A stretch of 64,000 nt of DNA from Bacteroidota bacterium (GTDB taxonomy: Bacteria; Bacteroidota; Bacteroidia; AKYH767-A; OLB10): NCBI GenBank assembly GCA_016713525.1, contig JADJOZ010000020.1:1-64000 (forward strand). Reading direction: 5' to 3'. Under the pieces are notes generated by a model. That model had not been told where the DNA came from. It saw only the letters and a program-made list of their open reading frames with translations, and did not search any database. A program made the position numbers and the translations under genes. This document shows positions 56,579-64,000 of this stretch, piece after piece. Positions within the stretch are counted from its first letter, which is position 1; each line of letters begins with the position of its first letter.

Positions 56579-57689
56579 ATGGCCAAGAAAATCGACCGAA
56601 AAGTATTTGTAATCGACACCTCTGCAATATTATTTGACCACCATGCCATACACAATTTTAAAGAACACGATGTTGCCATCCCAATAACTGTTTTAGAAGA
56701 AATTGATCGTTTCAAAAAAGGAAATGATGTAATCAATTTCGAAGCCCGTGAATTTATCCGTAACATCGATAAACTGAGTGGTCAGTTTTCACTTCAGGAT
56801 TGGATACCGTTAAATGGTCCCACCAAAGGCAAGATTAAAGTGCTGATGCACGAAAAAGCCGGCATCGATGCCAATCAGGTTTTTGGTGAAAAGAAAGCCG
56901 ATCATAATATTCTGAATGCCGCTTTGCATTTGAAAGAACAAATGCCGGAACGTAAGGTGATATTGGTTTCGAAAGATATTAACCTGCGATTAAAAGCGAA
57001 ATCACTAAATCTGCAGGCCGAAGATTACAACACCGGTAAAGTAAAAGATATTGAAGGATTATACACCGGAAAAACCGTCATTGAAAATGTAAATAAGAAA
57101 TTCATTGACCAGATTTATAAAGATGGCTATTGTAATTTTTCGGAGTTGGTAAAAAAAGGGAAGCCCATTGCCAATCATTACTATATTCTACGCAGCAAGT
57201 ATGAATCGAATTCTGCACTTGCCTGTTTCAATCCAACCATTGGCCGACTGGAGCGTGTTATGAAAGAAACTGCTTATGGCATTAGACCTCGCAATGCCGA
57301 GCAAACTTTTGCCATGCACGCCGTATTGAATCCCGATGTAAAACTCGTTACCATACAAGGTGTAGCAGGAACAGGAAAAACATTGATTGCACTGGCTTCT
57401 GCTTTACAGATGAAACAAAGCTATCGGCAGATTTATCTCGCGCGCCCCATTGTTCCTCTTAGCAATAAAGATATTGGTTACTTGCCGGGAGATATTAAAT
57501 CGAAGATCAATCCCTATATGGAGCCCTACCGGTGATGTCAATCAAATCGATACTCCCTACCTCGACTCACATAGTAACGGATTATCACATATCATAGATA
57601 AATTGAAGGGTAACAATCTGTATGCACATATCACCTTAGAACGAGGCGAGCGCTCCGAACTGGCAAATCTGGCAGGCAATTTACTCTGA
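56579..57689 (+). pseudogene. PIN-PhoH-like ATPase with an internal deletion of about 80 codons
   Basis: Residues about 1-140 are a PIN domain (KVFVIDTSAILFDHHAIHNF, ILNAALHLKEQ). The second part is a PhoH-type ATPase: QTFAMHAVLNPDVKLVTIQG, Walker A GVAGTGKTLIALASAL, then IYLARPIVPLSNKDIGYLPG and KSKINPYMEP. Then the text jumps at about 57530 to TGDVNQIDTPYLDSHSNGLS and ERGERSELANLA, in a different frame. The 80 or so residues that normally lie between, including the Walker B DEAQN motif, are missing. Intact relatives are about 440-450 residues. As read here the ATPase cannot hydrolyse ATP. It may be a real deletion or a misassembly. Confidence 0.85.
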
Positions 57690-57699
57690 TAATTGCTAA

Positions 57700-58473
57700 T
57701 CAGAATTTCTCAAAAACACCCAGTCCAAATAACGCAAAATCATACTTAATGGGATCAACGGGATCCATCTTCCGAAGTGATTCTGTTAGCTCAACAACTG
57801 CTTTCCAGTCATCGGATGGTCGGCGAAGCAAACCCAGTTTGCGAGCTACATTACCTGAATGAAGATCGAGTGGACAATACAGGTATTCCGGCTTTATAGA
57901 TTTCCATATTCCAAAATCGACACCACATTTATCCTTTCTTACCATCCATCGTAAAAACATATTCATTCTTTTGGATGCCGAATTCTTTAACGGATCGCCA
58001 TAATGTTTCATTGCTCGGGAAGTAGATGATCCTTTAAAAAGAGTTGCTCTGAATTCAGAAATAGCCAGCGCTGTATCATTGGAATGTTTCTTCATCAATC
58101 CGGAAAAAAGCGCTTCCATCCCACCTTCATTCCGATATAGATGCTGCAACCCTTTAACTATAACTATCAAATCATCACCATTCATTGTGCGATGAACAAA
58201 TTGTTTCAGCTTCTTAAATTCGGCTGCTTTTGCAGATGCAATAAAATCATGTGGAGCCAACTCCATCAATTGCATCATTTTATTTGCATTGTTAAGGATT
58301 ACAGGACGCTGTCCCCATGAAATCAATGCTGTTAAAAAGCCGCTTATTTCAATGTCATGCTTTCCGGAAAACTGATGAGGAATGGAAATCGGATCGGTTG
58401 CAATAAACGATATAGCATTATAAGTCAACACCTTCTCATTCAGAAAATTGTAAAAATCGGGAGATTGCTTCAT
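57700..58473 (-). CDS. TIGR02757-family protein (unknown function)
   Basis: A 257-residue soluble helical protein matching the TIGR02757/DUF2400 pattern: ATDPISIPHQF, IEISGFLTALISWGQRPVIL, FVHRTMNGDDLIVIVKGLQH, then RMNMFLRWMVRKDKCGVDFG, YCPLDLHSGNVARKLGLLRR and DPIKYDFALFGLGV. The DxHvGrvar.lGLl and DP.kYDfaLfg motifs are diagnostic. The fold resembles a helix-hairpin-helix glycosylase with a missing catalytic residue, and the family is found widely in Bacteroidota without a known reaction. Convergent with the PhoH-like gene. Confidence 0.93.
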   Translation of the reverse strand: MKQSPDFYNFLNEKVLTYNAISFIATDPISIPHQFSGKHDIEISGFLTALISWGQRPVILNNANKMMQLMELAPHDFIASAKAAEFKKLKQFVHRTMNGDDLIVIVKGLQHLYRNEGGMEALFSGLMKKHSNDTALAISEFRATLFKGSSTSRAMKHYGDPLKNSASKRMNMFLRWMVRKDKCGVDFGIWKSIKPEYLYCPLDLHSGNVARKLGLLRRPSDDWKAVVELTESLRKMDPVDPIKYDFALFGLGVFEKF

Positions 58474-58477
58474 TTAG

Positions 58478-58509
58478 TTTGATATAGGCAACAAAATTAA
58501 GTACATTTG
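58478..58509 (+). promoter_or_regulatory. Promoter of the T9SS gene at 58548
   Basis: TTTG at 58478-58481, a 20-bp gap, and TACATTTG at 58502-58509, an exact Bacteroidota -33/-7 pair, 38 bp before the ATG. One of the clearest promoters in the window. Confidence 0.75.
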
Positions 58510-58547
58510 ATAGTACAATTCTCCTAAGTCTAACTTAAAAATAATCT

Positions 58548-59465
58548 ATGAAGAAACTGCTACCCCTTATTTTAGTATTGTTTAGTGTAATTTCAATTGC
58601 CCAACCAGCCTATCAATTGCCTTACATTCCATCATCATCCTGGAGTGTGCGGGTTGGCACTACGAATGGCTCTGGGAACAACTGTGTTTTCTACCGTGAA
58701 ATTAACTATTCAATAACTGGTGATTCTCTCATCAATGGAAATTTGTACCAAACGCTACATTCTTCCGGAGTGACTTACGAAATGTCGTTTATGCCTCCAA
58801 CGCAATGTAACACTACTCCGGTTTATTATTCTGAACCGGCGGGATTTCTCAGAAATGTTGGTCAAAAAGTATTTTACCTGCCCCCGGCTGATTCTTTAGA
58901 AGTTTTGTTGTATGATTTCGACCTGGAAATTGGCGATACATTACCTGATACTTACAATCATTTTGGGACCAATATTACTACCGTAACCGACATCGATACT
59001 ATTCTTGTGAATGGTGTTCAGCGACGTCAATATGCCATTAACTCAATAAATGGCACTATGGCAACCATGATTATTGAAGGTATTGGACACGATCGTGGAC
59101 TGCTCGAAAGAATGGATTTGATGTTGGATTATGCAAGCGAACTCTACTGTTATTCTGAAAATGGAATTCCGGTTTACCCGCTTTCCGGAGCTTTCTGTTT
59201 GTCAGGATTACCGTCTTCAAAGGAATCACTTTCCTTTGAAGTTCATCCGAATCCATCGTATGGAACCATGTCTATTTCACTAAATGAAAATAACTCGAAA
59301 CCTGTCACAGTTTCATTACTCGATGTAACAGGAAGAAAAGTTTATTCAGAACAAATGATGGTGACTGATGGTATCCTTCCTTTCTCAACCAATTTAAAAG
59401 GTATCTTTCAATTGGTAATTGAATCGGAAAGCAACTCAGCAACCAGAAAAGTTGTGATTTATTAA
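58548..59465 (+). CDS. T9SS-secreted protein of unknown function
   Basis: A 305-residue protein with a signal peptide (KKLLPLILVLFSVISIAQ). The middle has YSITGDSLINGNLYQTLHSS, FLRNVGQKVFYLPPADS, LLYDFDLEIGDTLPDTYNHF and MIIEGIGHDRGLLERMD, the same layout as the protein at 28252. A T9SS type A domain follows (EVHPNPSYGTMSISL, KGIFQLVIESE). The stop TAA overlaps the stop of the glycosyltransferase gene on the other strand by 3 bp. Ligand and function unknown. Confidence 0.85.
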   Translation: MKKLLPLILVLFSVISIAQPAYQLPYIPSSSWSVRVGTTNGSGNNCVFYREINYSITGDSLINGNLYQTLHSSGVTYEMSFMPPTQCNTTPVYYSEPAGFLRNVGQKVFYLPPADSLEVLLYDFDLEIGDTLPDTYNHFGTNITTVTDIDTILVNGVQRRQYAINSINGTMATMIIEGIGHDRGLLERMDLMLDYASELYCYSENGIPVYPLSGAFCLSGLPSSKESLSFEVHPNPSYGTMSISLNENNSKPVTVSLLDVTGRKVYSEQMMVTDGILPFSTNLKGIFQLVIESESNSATRKVVIY

Positions 59466-61438
59466 TTTAAAGGTACTCTTCCAAGCATATGCATGGACCT
59501 CGAAATTATTCGCAGGTCCTTGCTTATGCTATAATCCCTGGCATACAAAGCATTCAACCGTTCAGCTGCATGACTGTCAGGAATAAGTTCTCCAATCCCA
59601 TCGGCAGGATGTAAAATTCCTCTACGCATTCCTTTAGCCTGTTTGGCAACTTTATCGCTGATAAAGCCTACCCAGGAATAGTTTCCCGACAATACTTTAA
59701 AAATATTTCCGAAAAATCCTGCAGGATTTTTGACCCGGAATACCAATATAGGTGATGCAAGCAGGAACAGCAGACACAATCCCATATCGAACAACCTTTT
59801 ATTGCGCTTGTTGGACCGTTTGCTTACTGCATTAACATCTACCAGATACAAATCACCCTGATCATCGATTGAATTGCTGCCAATGATAAATAAACTTTCA
59901 GGAGGAGCAATCTTATATTCGATATCGAGTCGACTTAACAACAGCATTTGATTTATAATTTCCTGTGAAGAAACATCCTTTGCACAAAAAATTACTTCAT
60001 TCACTGCATATAACTCGGCAATTTCACTCAACTTTGAAACAGAGCCCAGGAAATAACCTGAATTATTTTCATCCGATTTTACGGATGACTCATTCAACGT
60101 TACAAACCCGATAAATGAAACCGGTGAACCCGACATCTGTAAAATGGAAAGCACCCTCCTGCCCTCTTCAGGTTCAGCAACTATAACCAGATTTTTGCGC
60201 TCATTTTTTTCGAGTTTGAATCCTTTGATGCCGCTTACATCGAGCAAAATCCGAAGACTTGCAGCCGACAAACTGGCCCATGCTGTTCCTAATAAAATAA
60301 GCGCCCGGGAGAAACGATACTCTTCACTTAGCAAAGCATAAACCACCAGAATAAAAAGAGTTCCAGAAAGTATGCCTCTTATTGCACGCGAGATTTTCAG
60401 CGGGCGATCGTAACCACCACTGAAATAAACCGAAGTGATCCAGATTACAATGTACAACGGCATTACCACATATAAAAATACCGGTGGGTAATTCAGTTCT
60501 TTCACCGAATGTTCCCAATACAATTTAAGAATTAACATACCACCCATAAACAAAGTAGCATCAGCTAAGGGCAACGAAATCTTTTTATTAAACCGGTTTA
60601 ATATGGCAATTCCTGCTCTCAGGTAAACGGCAATATTTATGAGAAACGAAAATATGCGGGCATTACTTTGAGAGAAATGTTTTGCAGCAAAAATTATCAT
60701 CGCTTTATAAAAAACGATTACATAATTAACACTGCTTTTCTTGGTGCTTTCTCCTTTATAATGAATGATTCTGGTTTCAGGGAAATAATAATTTTTGTAT
60801 CCGCCCTTCTGAATTCGGTAAGAAAGATCAATATCTTCACCATACATAAAAAATGTCTCATCGAGTAATCCCACCTTGTCAAGTGCTGCTTTACGCATGA
60901 GCATGAATGCACCTGATAAAATATCAACTTCATTAGTGGCATTTTTATCGAGGTAACCCAAGTGATATTTTCCAAAAACTTTTGACTTTGGAAAAATGGT
61001 TGATAAGCCAAAAATTTTATAAAATGCAACTGCGGGACTTGGCAAACCACGTTTCGATTCGGGAAGGAAATTACCTTTTCCATCAATCATGTGTACACCC
61101 AAACCACCGGCATCGGGATGTGAATCCATAAAATCGACACACTTCCGGAAAGTATCCTCTTCTACTACCGTATCCGGATTCAGCAATAACTGATATTCAC
61201 CTTTAGCAATTCGTAATGCCTGATTGTTTGCTTTCGAAAATCCGGTATTGTCATTGTTGGCAATCAGAATTACATTCGGAAAACGGGTTCTTACCATTTC
61301 TACCGAACCATCCACCGAATTATTATCAACAACAAAAACTTCGGCATCAATTCCCATAATTGCTTTCTCAACAGAAAGCAAACATTGTTCTAAAAAATGT
61401 TTAACGTTGTAATTGACAATGATTACGGAAAGCTTCAT
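59462..61438 (-). CDS. Membrane glycosyltransferase: GT2 domain fused to a sugar-transferase-like membrane half
   Basis: A 658-residue protein. Residues 1-230 are a GT-A family 2 domain: SVIIVNYNVKHFLEQCLLSV, VVDNNSVDGSVEMV, LLLNPDTVVEEDT (DxD-like), FFMYGEDIDLSYRIQKGGYK. Residues about 280-400 hold several membrane helices, then a Rossmann-like CoA-binding region (LVIVAEPEEGRRVLSILQMS, VNEVIFCAKDVSSQEIINQM). The last part (LFDMGLCLLFLLASPILVFR, LSGNYSWVGFI) resembles the start of a WcaJ-type polyprenyl-phosphate sugar transferase. It probably adds sugars to envelope glycans. A fused initiator-plus-extender design is unusual. Confidence 0.82.
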   Translation of the reverse strand: MKLSVIIVNYNVKHFLEQCLLSVEKAIMGIDAEVFVVDNNSVDGSVEMVRTRFPNVILIANNDNTGFSKANNQALRIAKGEYQLLLNPDTVVEEDTFRKCVDFMDSHPDAGGLGVHMIDGKGNFLPESKRGLPSPAVAFYKIFGLSTIFPKSKVFGKYHLGYLDKNATNEVDILSGAFMLMRKAALDKVGLLDETFFMYGEDIDLSYRIQKGGYKNYYFPETRIIHYKGESTKKSSVNYVIVFYKAMIIFAAKHFSQSNARIFSFLINIAVYLRAGIAILNRFNKKISLPLADATLFMGGMLILKLYWEHSVKELNYPPVFLYVVMPLYIVIWITSVYFSGGYDRPLKISRAIRGILSGTLFILVVYALLSEEYRFSRALILLGTAWASLSAASLRILLDVSGIKGFKLEKNERKNLVIVAEPEEGRRVLSILQMSGSPVSFIGFVTLNESSVKSDENNSGYFLGSVSKLSEIAELYAVNEVIFCAKDVSSQEIINQMLLLSRLDIEYKIAPPESLFIIGSNSIDDQGDLYLVDVNAVSKRSNKRNKRLFDMGLCLLFLLASPILVFRVKNPAGFFGNIFKVLSGNYSWVGFISDKVAKQAKGMRRGILHPADGIGELIPDSHAAERLNALYARDYSISKDLRIISRSMHMLGRVPLN

Positions 61439-61485
61439 AGATTGAACCGTTTTACCAGCTGCGCTTTTTGGAAATTACGAGCCTG

Positions 61486-62106
61486 CTATCGGGCAAGCGC
61501 ATTTTCATACGGAGTACGATTTAAAATAGAACGGCCCAGAGTAACTTCATCGGCATACTCCAGCTCGCCGCCAATAGCAATACCTCTGGCTATGGTGGTC
61601 ACCGGAAGTTGAAACGGACTCAGTTTCCGGAACAGGTAAAATACGGTGGTATCACCTTCCATGGTTGTACTCAAAGCCATAATTACTTCCCTCACTTCAC
61701 CGGACGAAACCCGGCTGAGCAGGCTTTCAATATTTAATTGCTCCGGCCCTATTCCATCCATAGGATTCAGGATACCGCCTAAAATATGATACAAGCCCCG
61801 GTATTGACCGGTATTTTCAACTGCCATTACATCTCTGATATCTTCCACTACCATAACCAGTCCGGCATCCCGACGGGTATCTTTACAAATAGCACAAACA
61901 TCGGCATCGGTAATGTTATTGCAAACGGTGCAATATTTGACCTCGCTCCGAAGCTTCATCAGGGAATTTCCGAAACGATCCACATCAGCTGGTGCCTGCC
62001 TCAATAAATGCAAAACCAACCTCAAAGCTGTCTTTCGACCTACTCCGGGCAAACGGGAAAACTCATTAACGGCTGACTCTAATAGTTTGGATGGATAGTG
62101 CTGCAC
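61486..62106 (-). CDS. recR: Recombination mediator RecR
   Basis: About 206 residues from the GTG at 62106 (QHYPSKLLESAVNEFSRLPG); a TTG at 62130 would add eight residues that RecR lacks. The helix-hairpin-helix (LPGVGRKTALRLVLHLL) is followed by a zinc finger (CTVCNNITDADVCAIC), a Toprim domain (LVMVVEDIRDVMAVENTGQY and onward) and the Walker-like tail (ARGIAIGGELEYADEVTLGR). RecR acts with RecF/RecO to load RecA on gapped DNA. No dnaX or ybaB neighbour is seen. Divergent from the symporter gene. Confidence 0.96.
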   Translation of the reverse strand: MQHYPSKLLESAVNEFSRLPGVGRKTALRLVLHLLRQAPADVDRFGNSLMKLRSEVKYCTVCNNITDADVCAICKDTRRDAGLVMVVEDIRDVMAVENTGQYRGLYHILGGILNPMDGIGPEQLNIESLLSRVSSGEVREVIMALSTTMEGDTTVFYLFRKLSPFQLPVTTIARGIAIGGELEYADEVTLGRSILNRTPYENALAR

Positions 62107-62272
62107 AGGATCTTTCGAATAACAGCCCAAAGTTATTGATTTTCCATGAAGAAATCACAATTCCCTGAACCGCAATTGATGTGTAAAACTTTGTTAATAG
62201 GGTTATTCCGGCAAAGCCAAAGTAAGGCGGTTATTTCATTTTCTTTGTTTGGAATCAAAAAAAGACCCAAAT

Positions 62273-63746
62273 ATGTCGCCTGAACTGATATTAACGGTGA
62301 TTGCAGCCTATTCCGCACTGTTGTTCCTGGTTGTGTGGATAACCAGCCGTAATGCCGATAATGAATCCTATTTCATTGGTAATAAATCATCCAAATGGTA
62401 CATCGTTGCCTATGGAATGATAGGAGCCAGTTTGTCGGGGGTAACTTTCATGTCGGTACCGGGTGCTGTGGCAACCACGCAATTTAGTTATATGCAGGTA
62501 GTTTTCGGCTATCTGATTGGTTACTCGGTTATTGCGATGGTACTGATGCCCGTTTACTACAAAATGAACCTCACTTCCATTTACACTTATCTGGAAACAC
62601 GGTTTGGGAATGCTTCCTACAAAACCGGATCGTTTTTCTTTATTCTTTCCAGAACAATCGGCGCCTCCTTCCGCATTTACATTGTAATTAACGCACTTCA
62701 AACCTTTGTTTTTGATGCCATGGGGATTCCGTTTATTATTACGGTTGCCGTTTTTATGGTGCTGATATTACTCTATACTTACAAAGGAGGCGTCAAGACC
62801 ATTGTATGGACTGATACCCTGCAAACAACCTTCATGCTGATTACCGTTATATTTTCAGTAATCTTTATTTCCGATCATTTAGGAATCGGACTGGGCGATT
62901 TGTTGGGTAAAGTAATGAGCAGCGATTTGTCTAAGATGTATGTCGACGACACCCTTTCACCAAACTATTTCTGGAAAAATTTCCTGGGTGGTGCTTTCAT
63001 TGCAATTGCCATGACCGGACTCGATCAGGAAATGATGCAGAAAAATCTCAGCTGTAAAAATATTGGAGAAGCCAAAAAGAATATGTTCACCTTTTCCATT
63101 GTGCTGGTAGTGGTAAATTTCCTCTTTTTGGTTCTGGGTGCTGTGTTGGTATTTTATGCGACACAAAACAAATATGGTTATTGATCCAAAACATACCGAC
63201 AATTTGTTCCCCGACATTGCATTGAATCACCTGGGACCATTTATTGGACTGTTGTTTTTAATCGGATTAATTTCTGCTGCTTATCCAAGTGCCGATGGTG
63301 CTTTAACTGCACTGACAACCGCATTTTGTTTCGACTTTTTACGTCTCAATAAAAAGCCGGATATCACAGAACAGGAACTTAAAAAAACACGCCATTGGGT
63401 GCATCTTTCATTCGCGGTAATATTACTGCTTATGATCGTATTGTTCAGGGTTATTAATGACGATGCCGTTATCCGTAATCTATTTAAAGTTGCCGGCTAC
63501 ACTTATGGGCCGTTGCTGGGATTATTTGCATTTGGATTCCTCACTAAATTGAATATCAGAGACAAATGGGTTCCGGTTGTTTGTGTAATCTCACCTGCCA
63601 TTGCCTATTTCATCAACGAAAATGCCCCACTGTGGTGGGATGGCTATAAATTCGGATTTGAAATGCTGATCGTAAACGGATGCATCACCTTTGCGGGACT
63701 TGCACTCATATCCGTCAGAAAAAACCAATCGGTTTCAAATCTATAG
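62273..63746 (+). CDS. Sodium:solute symporter (SSS family), one apparent frameshift
   Basis: The start MSPELILTVIAAYSALLF (62273) is preferred over a TTG at 62249. About 490 residues with 12-13 membrane helices: SSKWYIVAYGMIGASLSGVT, FSYMQVVFGYLIGYSVIAMV, IYTYLETRFGNASYKTGSFF, and after the break LFLIGLISAAYPSADGALTA (the helix that carries the second sodium site). At 63170-63172 three A appear where two are expected, which gives FYATQNNMVIDPKHTDNLFP. Probable Na+-coupled uptake of a small organic solute (glucose, proline, pantothenate or similar). Substrate unknown. Confidence 0.9.
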
Positions 63747-63795
63747 TATAACAGGTATTTTAGTTACTTTTGAGCCATCAATCAAGTAGAATTCC

Positions 63796-64000
63796 ATGAG
63801 AAAAGATGTTTATTACGGAGAGTATCTCCAGTTGCAGAAAATATTAGATGCACAGTATCCTGAAAGTGATAAAGAAGGGATTGACGCACACGATGAAATG
63901 TTGTTCATTATCATTCATCAATCTTATGAATTATGGTTTAAACAAATCATACATGAATTAAAATCGATTCATTCCATTTTTAAAAAGAATGAAATTAATG
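63796..64000 (+). CDS. kynA: Tryptophan 2,3-dioxygenase, partial (cut by window edge)
   Basis: The ATG at 63796-63798 opens MRKDVYYGEYLQLQKILDAQ, then HDEMLFIIIHQSYELWFKQI. The HDEMLFI..HQ.YELWFKQ stretch is the highly conserved heme-binding helix region of tryptophan dioxygenase (kynurenine pathway, first step). The frame is open to the window end. With HPPD and HGD it gives this organism two aromatic-amino-acid breakdown routes. No other kyn gene is in view. Confidence 0.92.
   Translation, partial: MRKDVYYGEYLQLQKILDAQYPESDKEGIDAHDEMLFIIIHQSYELWFKQIIHELKSIHSIFKKNEIN

Noticed and set aside
1..64000. tRNA, rRNA or riboswitch genes
   Set aside because: No tRNA-like cloverleaf, rRNA stretch or known riboswitch core was recognised on either strand, although a by-eye search can miss tRNAs; a covariance-model scan would settle it.

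Overview
The window is AT-rich DNA from a member of the Bacteroidota. The evidence is about ten secreted proteins that end in a type IX secretion (T9SS) C-terminal sorting domain, promoters of the Bacteroidota type (TTTG near -33, TAnnTTTG near -7), and many families typical of the phylum: a BatA-like protein paired with a dihydroorotase-like protein, a PIN-PhoH protein, a TIGR02757 protein, and choice-of-anchor proteins. No rRNA or tRNA gene was recognised. I cannot assign a genus.

Layout. 1-400: hicBA toxin-antitoxin pair, cut by the left edge. 0.8-2.7 kb: an unassigned, possibly TIM-barrel enzyme. 2.9-9.0 kb: an RND efflux operon (TolC, adaptor, pump, PII-like protein, DUF2892 protein). 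9.0-11.3 kb: two multi-membrane-span proteins. 11.4-15.2 kb: a DinB-fold protein, the tyrosine-degradation pair HPPD and homogentisate dioxygenase, and a SRAP protein. 15.2-20.7 kb: a subtilisin, a universal stress protein and two T9SS proteins. 20.8-25.0 kb: a four-helix-bundle (S23/IVP) gene followed by a long AT-rich structured repeat array, into which a decayed IS66 element is inserted with a perfect 8-bp target duplication. 25.0-37.2 kb: a probable SOS mutagenesis module (DnaE-type polymerase, DinB/Pol IV, LexA-like repressor), split by T9SS genes, an IS256-family element and a dinB 3'-end fragment. 37.4-52 kb: T9SS proteins, a second four-helix-bundle gene followed by a different tandem array, an ECF sigma factor with a probable partner, and a NAD(P)-binding protein. 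52-64 kb: a lipoprotein, the dihydroorotase-like/BatA-like pair, a PhoH-like ATPase with an internal deletion, TIGR02757, a T9SS protein, a glycosyltransferase, RecR, a sodium:solute symporter, and the start of tryptophan 2,3-dioxygenase at the right edge.

Most interesting points. (1) A block of about 49 bp holding two palindromic operators 23 bp apart, centre to centre, lies both in the lexA-like/dinB intergenic region and upstream of dnaE. It aligns without gaps and defines a likely local SOS regulon. (2) Small hairpin repeats with compensatory stem changes (GCGGC/GCCGC, GCAGC/GCTGC, ACGGC/GCCGT), joined by AATGAC linkers, occur beside dinB and beside the dinB fragment. (3) Both four-helix-bundle genes are followed immediately by a structured repeat array, and the two arrays are unrelated in sequence. 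This could be a repeat-plus-protein element system.

Caution. At least 14 single-base frameshifts occur in otherwise well-conserved genes, nearly all in short A/T runs. This looks like uncorrected long-read indel error. I annotate those loci as single genes and give the suspected site. The IS66 frameshifts and the PhoH deletion are denser or larger and may be real.
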